From assembly GCA_944384725.1 (NCBI GenBank), contig CALWUJ010000006.1:1-64000 (forward strand): a stretch of 64,000 nt of DNA. The letters run 5' to 3'. The position numbers were made by a program, and so were the translations under genes. Shown piece after piece: positions 43,268-52,183 of the stretch. Origin of the DNA: an uncultured Agathobaculum sp. Its GTDB lineage: Bacteria > Bacillota > Clostridia > Oscillospirales > Butyricicoccaceae. The number at the start of each line of letters is the position of its first letter. The first letter of the stretch is position 1. The notes beneath the pieces were generated by a model. The model ran no database searches. It saw nothing but the letters and a program-made list of their open reading frames with translations, and was not told where the DNA came from.

Positions 43268-43531
43268 ATGCCCAACATCAAGTCTGCAAAGAAGCGTGTC
43301 AAGGTTAACGCTGTCAAGGCGATGAACAACCAGATGGCTAAGAGCGCGCTCAAGACCACGCTGAAGAAGTTCGATACGGCTGTTGCTGCCGGTGATAAGG
43401 CGGAAGCGACTGTTGCTTATACGACCGCTGTCAAGGCGGTTGATCAGGCGGCTGCCAAGCACCTCCTGCATAAGAACAACGCGGCCAACAAGAAGAGCAA
43501 GATGACTACCAAGCTCAACGGCATGGCGTAA
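43268..43531 (+). CDS. rpsT: 30S ribosomal protein S20
   Basis: An 87-residue, lysine- and alanine-rich protein with the family start PNIKSAKKRVKV and the C-terminal HKNNAANKKSKM segment. It binds 16S rRNA early in 30S assembly. GAAGGAGGTG precedes the start. It is monocistronic, with its own promoter and terminator, divergent from gpr. Confidence 0.97.
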   Translation: MPNIKSAKKRVKVNAVKAMNNQMAKSALKTTLKKFDTAVAAGDKAEATVAYTTAVKAVDQAAAKHLLHKNNAANKKSKMTTKLNGMA

Positions 43532-43551
43532 GAGTTCGTAATAGAACAAAG

Positions 43552-43584
43552 AAAAATCCCGAGACAAAAGTCTCGGGATTTTTT
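43552..43584 (+). terminator. Terminator after rpsT
   Basis: ATCCCGAGAC and GTCTCGGGAT flank an AAAA loop and are followed by six T. Confidence 0.93.
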
Positions 43585-43642
43585 GCGTCCATCATGCAGA
43601 AAGCGTCTTGGTATGAGTCCAAGCGCAAAAAGAGTTGCAGTT

Positions 43643-43738
43643 ATGAAGAAAATCAGTAAAGCACAAGTGGCGGTTTGGATTTTTGCGGCGATGGTGCTCA
43701 GTTACCGGTGGTATCGGGAAGAGCAGCGTGCCGGATGA
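43643..43738 (+). CDS. Possible 31-residue membrane peptide
   Basis: A short open frame in the 424-base gap between rpsT and the SLH gene. It encodes a basic N-terminus (MKKISK), a hydrophobic stretch at about residues 8-20 and a charged tail (YREEQRAG). An in-frame ATG at 43613 would give 41 residues. The ribosome binding site is weak, so this may be spurious. The rest of the gap holds the SLH promoter and leader hairpin. Confidence 0.25.
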   Translation: MKKISKAQVAVWIFAAMVLSYRWYREEQRAG

Positions 43739-43859
43739 CGAGAAAGCAACACAATGTTCCCCACGCGCAGTTGTGACGAAAAGGGATAGGAAAATAGGGA
43801 AAAACGTGGGAAATTGCGGATAATGAAAACCGAAACAATAATTTTATTCAACTTTTAAC

Positions 43860-43888
43860 TTGCCAAGTGGGGACGAATGTGATATAAT
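43860..43888 (+). promoter_or_regulatory. Promoter of the SLH-domain protein
   Basis: TTGCCA (43860-43865) and a perfect TATAAT (43883-43888, with extended TG) are 17 bases apart, which predicts a leader of about 60 bases. Confidence 0.82.
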
Positions 43889-43902
43889 TTTGCAGTAAGT
43901 TT

Positions 43903-43928
43903 ACATGGGTGGAGGAAATCACCCATGT
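43903..43928 (+). repeat. Leader hairpin of the SLH gene
   Basis: A perfect 9-bp stem (ACATGGGTG with CACCCATGT) has the 8-base loop GAGGAAAT. It lies inside the leader, 27 bases before the start codon. The exposed GAGGA resembles a ribosome binding site but is not next to the chosen start. Confidence 0.6.
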
Positions 43929-43955
43929 TGTCCACCTTACGGCAAGGAGAAGATT

Positions 43956-45047
43956 ATGACAAGAACGCGTAAGCTGGCAGCAGTGATGCTGCTGGTTGTT
44001 GTCGTTGCAGTAAGCGTGCTGACAGCTGCGCTTGCGACGGACAACACGGAAACCTATGCGTATTTGCCCGATCACTCTGTTTATTTCTATGACGTTACAG
44101 AGAAGTACGCATGGGCTCACCGCGAAATTGATACGCTTGCGGTTGCAGGGGTAATCAAGGGGAGCGGTAATCATCTGTTTTACCCGGGCAGCGCCATTAC
44201 CCGGGCGGATTTCATTGTGATGCTGGATCGTGCATTTGGCATGAGCAAGGCGCTGGATAGCGGCCTGATTGATTCGAGCGGTACTTTTGTGGATGTGCCG
44301 GGTAACACATATTATAGTAAGTCTGTTACTGCGGCAAGGGCTTTCGGTGTCGCTACAGGAACGGATGATAACCGTTTTCTGCCCGATCAGAACATGACCC
44401 GACAGGATGCTATGGTATTTCTCAATCGCACGCTGAGCCGTACGCAGCTGACGTTGCCGATCGGAACTTTGTCGGGTTACTCGGATATTGACCAGATATC
44501 CAGTTATGCTCGCGAAGCGGTCAGTGCATTGGTCAATGCCAGAGTCATCAGCGGTTCCAATGGAAAGCTGAGCCCAACGGCGAATGTCACCCGCGCGGAA
44601 ATGGCGGTCATGCTGTATCGCGCGACCCACTTGCTGGACGGAGGAACCAATGCGGTTTACCAGCAGCGCGGCAATGTGGTCAATCTTTGCATCGGCGCGC
44701 AGAGCTACTGCGATGTGGTGATTGAAAATTATGATTCCAGTGTGCAATATCAGGGCCTGATGCAATATACCAATCTGCGGCAGGAGAATGGTGTCACATA
44801 TATCACGCTGACCAACCCGCAGAAAATCAACTACGCGGTGACGTATACTGATGGACAGTTCTTGTTCAAAGATGCGCAGAGTGGTGAGACGTTCACCATG
44901 CCGGCGGCATCAAACTGCGTGGCAGTGGATGTAACGCAGCCATATCACCAGATCGATGCACCGGTCAGCACAGGAAATGTGTATCGCTATTGCTATCCGT
45001 CTGTTGTCAATGGCGAGGTTTCGATCATCTATTATACAACTGCATAA
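43956..45047 (+). CDS. Secreted S-layer homology (SLH) domain protein
   Basis: A 363-residue exported protein. Residues 1-30 form a signal peptide (basic start, long hydrophobic core, ALA-type cleavage). Three SLH domains follow at about 40-90, 100-155 and 165-225, with the TRADFIVML, TRQDAMVFL and TRAEMAVML signatures. SLH domains bind pyruvylated wall polymer. The C-terminal 130 residues have no recognised domain. Strong expression is likely from its near-consensus promoter. ATG 43956 follows AAGGAGA. Confidence 0.88.
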   Translation: MTRTRKLAAVMLLVVVVAVSVLTAALATDNTETYAYLPDHSVYFYDVTEKYAWAHREIDTLAVAGVIKGSGNHLFYPGSAITRADFIVMLDRAFGMSKALDSGLIDSSGTFVDVPGNTYYSKSVTAARAFGVATGTDDNRFLPDQNMTRQDAMVFLNRTLSRTQLTLPIGTLSGYSDIDQISSYAREAVSALVNARVISGSNGKLSPTANVTRAEMAVMLYRATHLLDGGTNAVYQQRGNVVNLCIGAQSYCDVVIENYDSSVQYQGLMQYTNLRQENGVTYITLTNPQKINYAVTYTDGQFLFKDAQSGETFTMPAASNCVAVDVTQPYHQIDAPVSTGNVYRYCYPSVVNGEVSIIYYTTA

Positions 45048-45055
45048 AAGCAAAC

Positions 45056-45087
45056 AAAAACCACCGGATGTGTCCGGTGGTTTTTTT
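45056..45087. terminator. Bidirectional terminator
   Basis: AAAAACCACCGGA and TCCGGTGGTTTTTTT form a strong hairpin between the SLH gene and the convergent acyltransferase gene. Confidence 0.93.
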
Positions 45088-45094
45088 GTTTGTG

Positions 45095-46411
45095 TCAGTC
45101 TTTTGCCAAACGAAGGCCGTCATAGCGGGTAACGTGGAAGGTATAGGGCAGCGCGGTGGTTTCAAAGCCGATCTCGCGCAGTACGGCGCGGATATTCTCA
45201 ACAAGATGATAATTGAAATCGCGCTGGGAGATGGAAACCTTGAGTGTATCCTTGTACGAACTGATCAGAATGCCGAACGGCTGAAATGCGCAGGGTAAAA
45301 TTGCGGCATAATCGGCCACAAGCGGCTCCATGCTGGGCGGCAGCTTGAATTCACCGATGTTGGTCAGGATGAAGCTGTCGCGGCGGATATAATCGCGCGC
45401 CTGCTGGCGCATCATCTGTTCCTTTTCGTCGATGGGCATGTCCAGTTTGTGGGATTTTGCAACGCGATTTGCATTTTTCAGAGCCCAGAATACCGCATGC
45501 GGCAGGTTTTTCTGCGTATCGAAATAAGCTTTGCAGGCTTGGCAGGCTTCCAGAAACGGCATGCTGAAATACTCATAGAAAAACGGCAGATCCAGCAGGG
45601 AGACAAAGAAGCGTGTGGTTGTGGTTTTGACATACGCGCGCAGATCCATCGGCACTTCGGCAATGATCGGTTCAGTGCGGTCAGTACCCTCATAGTAGGT
45701 GCGATACATGCCCATGGAGATCGCGGTCATGAGGAAGGTCATAGGCGTTACGCCGTTGCCTTTGGTGTATTCGAGCAGCTGCGGCAAAGACATGGTCAGT
45801 TCCGTGGTCAGTTCGTTATCATCATTGCTGCTGTCATATTCCGGCATGTGGAACGAGGGAACGTCCGGGTGATGATCGGCATCCGATTGCGGCATACCGC
45901 GCAGACGCAGATAGCCGTCTTCGCAATCCTGCGGCGTAAACTGTGTTTCATTGGTGCGGATGGAACGACCGGGGTCCACGTCGTGTCCCATGCCCTTGAG
46001 ATAATAATATAGAATACTGCGAATGAACTGGTCAAAGCCGCGACCGTCCGAAATACAGTGCTGGTATTCCAGATAAATCGTGTTATCCTTATAGCCGCAC
46101 AGGAACAGATAGCCGTTCGTGTCTTCCGAGCCAATGTAGTATGGCGACAGGTCGTTCATTGGCAGAATCTTGGGCGGTTGATTCAGAATGCGATAGTGAT
46201 ATTGTGTTTCACCGCGTACAAGGCCGAGCGCAAACTGCGGATAGCGGTCCAGCGTAGTGCGCACGGCTGCCAGCAGTACGCGCGGATCGACCGGTTCGGT
46301 CATACGGATGATGTGACGCGGTGCGGTTGTCAGATCTTTGTGTGTGGCATACATAAAAATAGCGCCGTAGCTGTCTACTTTCAACAGCGCATCTTGATAG
46401 GCTTCATTCAT
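45095..46411 (-). CDS. Condensation-domain-like acyltransferase
   Basis: A 438-residue protein of the chloramphenicol acetyltransferase/condensation superfamily. The catalytic motif HCISDGRG (HxxxDG) is at about residues 118-125. A C-terminal N-I-G-E-F/S-x-x-like block, FILTNIGEFKLPP, corresponds to the DFGWG-region neighbourhood. It resembles alcohol acetyltransferase and Pap-like enzymes that move acyl groups between small molecules. It stands alone, without carrier protein or adenylation genes. Substrate is unknown. ATG 46411 follows GGGAGGTG. Confidence 0.7.
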   Translation of the reverse strand: MNEAYQDALLKVDSYGAIFMYATHKDLTTAPRHIIRMTEPVDPRVLLAAVRTTLDRYPQFALGLVRGETQYHYRILNQPPKILPMNDLSPYYIGSEDTNGYLFLCGYKDNTIYLEYQHCISDGRGFDQFIRSILYYYLKGMGHDVDPGRSIRTNETQFTPQDCEDGYLRLRGMPQSDADHHPDVPSFHMPEYDSSNDDNELTTELTMSLPQLLEYTKGNGVTPMTFLMTAISMGMYRTYYEGTDRTEPIIAEVPMDLRAYVKTTTTRFFVSLLDLPFFYEYFSMPFLEACQACKAYFDTQKNLPHAVFWALKNANRVAKSHKLDMPIDEKEQMMRQQARDYIRRDSFILTNIGEFKLPPSMEPLVADYAAILPCAFQPFGILISSYKDTLKVSISQRDFNYHLVENIRAVLREIGFETTALPYTFHVTRYDGLRLAKD

Positions 46412-46585
46412 AACAGACACCTCCCATTACAATATTTTATTATAAATCAAATTGCGTTAAAAAAACAGGGAATCCACGCAGAATTTGGAAAAACGTAACA
46501 GAGATTTTTTGTGCAGCCAGTGAGTTAACTTTTTGTCCGGTCCCTTTGTGCGGCAAAAAGCATACGCTGGATGGGAGGGATTTCT

Positions 46586-47656
46586 GTGATTACGATCAGT
46601 TTGTGCATGATTGTGAAGAATGAGGAGGCTGTTTTGGCGCGATGTCTGGACAGTGTGGGGGAGATAGCGGATGAAATTATTGTAGTGGATACCGGGTCAT
46701 CCGACCGGACAAAGGAAATCGCTGCACAGTACGGACAGGTGTTTGATTTTGTTTGGTGTGAGGATTTTGCTGCGGCACGGAACTATTCTTTTGCACAAGC
46801 GACAAAGGACTTTATCCTGTGGTTGGATGCGGATGATGTAATTACACCGGAGGATAAAGCACGTTTTTGGAAGCTCAAACAAGAACTGGATGAAACCACC
46901 GACGTGGTTATGCTGCCGTATCATACCGCTTTTGATGAGCGCGGGCGTCCAACTTATACCTATTATCGGGAACGGCTGCTGCGGTGTGCGGCAGGTTTTC
47001 AATGGGTGGGCGCGGTGCATGAATGCATCGCACCGTGCGGGCACGTTCGGTATGGAGAGGCAGCAGTGACACATCGGAAGGAAAAAACGTCGGATAGTGA
47101 TCGGAATTTGCGGATTTACGAGAAGCTGTTGGCGCGTGGAGAGCAGCTGGATGCGCGTGGGCAATTTTATTATGCGCGCGAATTGATGATGCACCAGCGG
47201 TTTGTCCAAGCGGTTGCGGCGTTTGAAAATTTTTTGCAGAGGCCGGACGGCTGGCTTGAAAACCGGATCGAGGCGTGCAGAAATTTGGCGAATTGCTTTT
47301 TGTCGTTAGGGAAGCGGGAGCAGGCACGGCAGGCATTGGTGCACTCGTTTGCGTTGGACAGCCCGCGTGGAGAAACCTGCTGCGCCTTGGCTGCCTTGGA
47401 AATGGAGGATGGCAGGCTCCAGCAGGCGCGGTTTTGGTATGAAACCGCATTGCATGTGCCATATGCGGAGCAAAACGGCGCTTTTGTCAAGCCGCTGTGT
47501 TATGGATATATTCCGTGTTTGGGATTGTGCATGTGCTGCGATCGGCTTGGGCGGCACGCGGAAGCAGCCGAATGGAATGAGCGTGCCGCAGTGTATTGGC
47601 CGGAATCCCCAGCGGTTGCCTATAATCGACGATATTTTGCGGGTTTGGAGCGGTAA
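46586..47656 (+). CDS. Family 2 glycosyltransferase with TPR-like C-terminus
   Basis: A 356-residue cytoplasmic glycosyltransferase. The N-terminal GT-A domain shows ISLCMIVKNEE, VDTGSSDRT and the DXD-type LWLDADD motif near residue 80. The C-terminal half (from about residue 185) is helical and looks like tetratricopeptide repeats, as in SunS-like and spore/peptide glycosyltransferases. GTG 46586 is preferred because GGGAGGG lies six bases upstream. It sits 81 bases before the collagen-repeat protein, suggesting that protein as substrate. Confidence 0.83.
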   Translation: MITISLCMIVKNEEAVLARCLDSVGEIADEIIVVDTGSSDRTKEIAAQYGQVFDFVWCEDFAAARNYSFAQATKDFILWLDADDVITPEDKARFWKLKQELDETTDVVMLPYHTAFDERGRPTYTYYRERLLRCAAGFQWVGAVHECIAPCGHVRYGEAAVTHRKEKTSDSDRNLRIYEKLLARGEQLDARGQFYYARELMMHQRFVQAVAAFENFLQRPDGWLENRIEACRNLANCFLSLGKREQARQALVHSFALDSPRGETCCALAALEMEDGRLQQARFWYETALHVPYAEQNGAFVKPLCYGYIPCLGLCMCCDRLGRHAEAAEWNERAAVYWPESPAVAYNRRYFAGLER

Positions 47657-47662
47657 GGCAGT

Positions 47663-47690
47663 GTCAATAGAACGGAAGAAAGCATAGACT
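47663..47690 (+). promoter_or_regulatory. Possible sigma-E-type promoter of the collagen-like gene
   Basis: GTCAATAG (47663-47670) and CATAGACT (47683-47690) resemble the mother-cell sigma-E elements GTCATATT and CATACANT. The spacing of 12 is a little short. The match is suggestive only. Confidence 0.3.
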
Positions 47691-47692
47691 GA

Positions 47693-48838
<1,146 letters not shown>

Positions 48839-48877
48839 ATATTTGTCGGGAACACAGGTGTCTGCCGATGGCAAAGG

Positions 48878-48905
48878 CCCGGCCGCTTAAGCGGTCGGGT
48901 CTTGT
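48878..48905 (+). terminator. Probable terminator after the collagen-like gene
   Basis: A 9-bp GC-rich stem (48878-48886 with 48891-48899, one G-U pair) and TTAA loop are followed by a poor T tract. Confidence 0.55.
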
Positions 48906-48967
48906 GCTGCTTTCTGGATAAAAATGTTGAAAAAACGCGAATTTATCCGGAAATAGGAATAAATAGG

Positions 48968-48997
48968 TTCGACTTCTTGTATGGGGTATGCTATACT
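48968..48997 (+). promoter_or_regulatory. Promoter of the zinc-ribbon gene
   Basis: TTCGAC (48968-48973) and TATACT (48992-48997) are 18 bases apart. This probably also drives the downstream degV gene. Confidence 0.55.
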
Positions 48998-49061
48998 ATA
49001 CGTATTCTATAAGCATCAGCCGGATAGCAAACCGCAGCATACAAAAAAGAAGGGAAACGGC

Positions 49062-49250
49062 ATGACGATTTTAACCTGCGAATGTGGAAATGAAATTTAT
49101 ATTATGGATGAAACCCAAGCGACCGCATGGCAATGTGATGCGTGTGGACAGTGGTATGATTTTTTTGGTGTGAAAGTAGCGGAGCCGGGGCAAAATGAAC
49201 CCAAGCCCTCGCCGCATTTGATCAACTGGAGCGCAGGGGAAGATCTGTAA
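49062..49250 (+). CDS. Small zinc-ribbon protein
   Basis: A 62-residue protein with two cysteine pairs, C-E-C near residue 6 and C-D-A-C near residue 28, spaced as in a small zinc ribbon. No helix-turn-helix is present. Function is unknown. It is followed 12 bases later by degV and probably shares its transcript. ATG 49062 follows AAGGGAA. Confidence 0.72.
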   Translation: MTILTCECGNEIYIMDETQATAWQCDACGQWYDFFGVKVAEPGQNEPKPSPHLINWSAGEDL

Positions 49251-49262
49251 AAGGAGAATGAG

Positions 49263-50153
49263 ATGATCAATAAACAAAAAATTGCGCTGTTGACGGATTC
49301 CTGTGCAGATATTCCGCAGGCTTTGGTGCGGCGGTATGACATTTATGTGGTACCGCTCAAACTGATTTTCTCGGATGGCGAATATGCCGATGGTGTAGAT
49401 ATTACGCCGGATGAAGTGTATCGTCGGCTGCCGCAGGAAATTCCCAAAACGACACTGCCGAGCGGCGATATGGTGGAGCAGGCGTTTGCTCGGATCAAGC
49501 AGGCCGGATATACCAAAGTGTTGGCGATTAACCTATCCGGCGGCTTGAGCGGTACCAGCAATATGGTGCGTTTGATTGGAGAGCAGACCGTCGGTTTGGA
49601 GGTCGCTTCGTTTGATACACGGAGCGGCTCTTTGGGTATTGGCATGACGGTGATCCAAGCGGCGCGTTGGATCGAAGAGGGGTGGTCGTGGAGCGAACTG
49701 CTGCGCGCCATACCTGTGCTGATTCGGAACACGCATGTATTTTTCTGTGTGGATACATTAGAATATTTGCAGAAGGGCGGTCGCATCGGTAAAATTGCCG
49801 CCGTAGCGGGAACGCTGCTGCAAATCAAACCGATCATCTCTTTTACACCGGATGGGGAATTGATCAGTGTGGCCAAAATCCGCGGACGAAAAGCTGCGAT
49901 GCAGAAAATGGCGCAGTTGGCCATGGCGCTGATGCCGCGCGGCGTGCCATTTAATTTGGCGGTCGCACATGGGAGCTCGTCGTCTGAACTCAAGGAGATA
50001 CGGGAGCTTGCGCAGAAAAGCCTGCCGGATTATCAGCATTTGATGGAGGGGGAAATCGACTGCACGCTGGGGGCGTATGTGGGGCCGCACCTGTTGGGCA
50101 TCGGTGTACAAATGTTGACCGAAGCACTTTCTACTGCCGGGAAAGAAAATTAA
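49263..50153 (+). CDS. degV: DegV-family fatty-acid-binding protein
   Basis: A 296-residue DegV protein (FakB type). It has the N-terminal TDSCADIP, the SGG(L)SGT lipid-headgroup motif in INLSGGLSGTSNM, and the FDTRSGSLG segment. FakB proteins present fatty acids to the FakA kinase for phospholipid synthesis. No fakA is nearby. The start follows AAGGAGA. Confidence 0.9.
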   Translation: MINKQKIALLTDSCADIPQALVRRYDIYVVPLKLIFSDGEYADGVDITPDEVYRRLPQEIPKTTLPSGDMVEQAFARIKQAGYTKVLAINLSGGLSGTSNMVRLIGEQTVGLEVASFDTRSGSLGIGMTVIQAARWIEEGWSWSELLRAIPVLIRNTHVFFCVDTLEYLQKGGRIGKIAAVAGTLLQIKPIISFTPDGELISVAKIRGRKAAMQKMAQLAMALMPRGVPFNLAVAHGSSSSELKEIRELAQKSLPDYQHLMEGEIDCTLGAYVGPHLLGIGVQMLTEALSTAGKEN

Positions 50154-50164
50154 CGGTACTGTAA

Positions 50165-50193
50165 CTTTTGTATTCCGGTTTTGATGCTATAAT
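50165..50193 (+). promoter_or_regulatory. Extended -10 promoter of the deacetylase gene
   Basis: TGCTATAAT (50185-50193) is a perfect extended -10. The -35 region (about 50165-50171, CTTTTGT) is weak. Confidence 0.6.
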
Positions 50194-50246
50194 AAACCAA
50201 TAGAGAATATATTCAATTAGTAACTGGTAGGAAGGAATGAACGGAA

Positions 50247-52058
50247 ATGACATATCAATCGTCGCACCGGACAACGTACCGGCGCCACAGACACCGCCGC
50301 CGTAACAGTCACTATGGCGTGTTGATCGCACTGATTCTGGTGGTGATCATCGCAGTCCCAGTCGCGTTTCATGTTGTCAAAGGAATATCCAGTGCGATTT
50401 TTGGTGGGGATCGGAATCAGCTGGTATACCAAGTGGACAATACACGCGCATTTTCGGACGGTAAAACAGTTGACCTGAATGGTGCTGCACCGTATCGGGA
50501 CAGCAGCGGAACGGTTTTTGTGTCGGCAAAGTCCTTGTGCGACAATCTGAAGCTGGAACTATCCTGGGAAGAAAGCAGCAAAACGGCTGTGATTACCGAG
50601 CACAAAGATACGCTGCGCATGCAGGTGGACAGCAAAACTGCACAGTTCAATGAAGAAACGAAAACCTTGTCGGCTGCCCCAGCATTAAAAGACGGCACGG
50701 TTTATGTGCCGGTTCGGGATATCTGTCAGACGTTTTCGTGGCAGGTAGGCGAGCTGGGTGCGGACATGGGCGATCTGGTTGTGGTTTCTCAGTCCAAAAA
50801 GGCGCTCGATGATGAAAAAATGGGCAAGATTGCCGACGAAGCCTTGGCGGAACTTGGCCCATCGGAGACACAGCTGGCGGCCGACAGTGTGATCATGCGC
50901 ACGGATTCCGATAAGCTGCAATATCAGGGCGAGGTCCGGCAGATGAAGGAAGAGGGCAATCACCGCGGCGCACCTGTCATGGAACGGGATGGCGCGCAAT
51001 ATGTGCCGCTGAGTGCAGCGGTGACGACATTGGGCGGCACGGCTTCTTTTGATGGCAGTCATGAGTGGACGGTAGACTATAACGGTATCCAATCGACCGT
51101 ACAGGATAATGGCAAAGCCAAGGTCAATGGCGACCGTGTAAAGGGCGATAACATCAGCGCCTTTACAGATGAGGAAAGCGGTCGGTTTTATGTATCCGCA
51201 TCGCTGTTTGCCGCAGTGCTCGGCAAAACCTATACGGGTCTGGAGGATGGTGCATTTGTATTCACCGCAACTTCTCTGGATGGCTTTGATAGCCAGAAAG
51301 CTTACTTGTCTGGTCAGACGAGCGGACTGACACAAGCGGTTAGCGTAAATGTGCCGGATGCGGATGTGTATATTGCGTTGACGTTCGATGACGGACCGAC
51401 CGGTGCGCTTGACGGATATCCGAACGGATTGACGGCAACTCTGCTGGATGGTCTGAAAGAGCGCGGTGCGCATGCGACCTTCTTCATGGTTGGCGATCGT
51501 GTCAACATGTTCAGCAGTACGCTGCCGCGGCTGGCGTCCGAAGGGCATGAATTGGGCAACCATACGATGACCCACCCGATGCAGCATCTGACCGGACTGA
51601 ATACGGACGGCATTCGGCAGGAAATTTCCTCCGCAACGAATACCATTCAGGAGAAAGCAGGGCAGGCCCCCACGGTATTGCGTCCGGTTGGCGGCGGCGT
51701 GAACAGCGATGTCAAGGCAGTTGCCAAGGAGCTGGGATTGCCGATTATCAACTGGAATGTGGATACGCAGGATTGGCGCAACCGTGATGCGCAAAGCGTA
51801 CACGATGCGATCGTAAATGCAGGGGACGGATCAGTGGTTCTGATGCATGACCTGTATCCGACCTCGGTCAAGGGTGTGCTTTCAGCGATTGACGAACTGC
51901 AAAGCCGCACGGATAAGACCTATGCGTTTGTTACGGTTTCCGAGCTTGCGGCAGTCAAGGGCATTGCACTGGAGCCGGGCGTTGTCTACAATGGCTTGAC
52001 CGATAAGGTCGCGCAGGAGATTGCGGACGGCACCTATGCGCCGACGGAATTTACCTGA
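50247..52058 (+). CDS. Membrane-anchored polysaccharide deacetylase (CE4) with copper-amine-oxidase-type N-domains
   Basis: A 603-residue surface protein. A very basic N-terminus is followed by one membrane helix (about residues 24-45). Residues about 55-175 and 240-345 look like copper amine oxidase N-terminal-like beta domains, used as wall-associated modules. The NodB domain occupies about 370-560: the metal aspartates are in TFDDGPT, and the histidines are in GNHTMTHP. It likely deacetylates peptidoglycan or another wall glycan outside the membrane. Terminators follow. Confidence 0.87.
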   Translation: MTYQSSHRTTYRRHRHRRRNSHYGVLIALILVVIIAVPVAFHVVKGISSAIFGGDRNQLVYQVDNTRAFSDGKTVDLNGAAPYRDSSGTVFVSAKSLCDNLKLELSWEESSKTAVITEHKDTLRMQVDSKTAQFNEETKTLSAAPALKDGTVYVPVRDICQTFSWQVGELGADMGDLVVVSQSKKALDDEKMGKIADEALAELGPSETQLAADSVIMRTDSDKLQYQGEVRQMKEEGNHRGAPVMERDGAQYVPLSAAVTTLGGTASFDGSHEWTVDYNGIQSTVQDNGKAKVNGDRVKGDNISAFTDEESGRFYVSASLFAAVLGKTYTGLEDGAFVFTATSLDGFDSQKAYLSGQTSGLTQAVSVNVPDADVYIALTFDDGPTGALDGYPNGLTATLLDGLKERGAHATFFMVGDRVNMFSSTLPRLASEGHELGNHTMTHPMQHLTGLNTDGIRQEISSATNTIQEKAGQAPTVLRPVGGGVNSDVKAVAKELGLPIINWNVDTQDWRNRDAQSVHDAIVNAGDGSVVLMHDLYPTSVKGVLSAIDELQSRTDKTYAFVTVSELAAVKGIALEPGVVYNGLTDKVAQEIADGTYAPTEFT

Positions 52059-52088
52059 TGGAAAAGCAATAAATAAAATGCAATGGAA

Positions 52089-52122
52089 GCCACCAGCACG
52101 TTTAGATACGGCTGGTGGCTTT
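52089..52122 (+). terminator. Terminator after the deacetylase gene
   Basis: GCCACCAGC (52089-52097) and GCTGGTGGC (52111-52119) form a stem followed by a short TTT. Confidence 0.6.
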
Positions 52123-52132
52123 CCCTTGCGTG

Positions 52133-52170
52133 AAAAAAGCAGGCAGACGCTTTTGCGTCTGCCTGCTTTT
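52133..52170. terminator. Bidirectional terminator
   Basis: A perfect 12-bp stem (52139-52150 with 52155-52166) is flanked by a run of A and a run of T, between the convergent deacetylase and carboxypeptidase genes. Confidence 0.9.
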
Positions 52171-52183
52171 GTGATGCTTGCTG

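Noticed and set aside
46561..46568. CATACGCT as a sigma-E/sigma-K -10 for the glycosyltransferase gene
   Set aside because: Transcription would start at or inside the ribosome binding site, leaving no usable leader.
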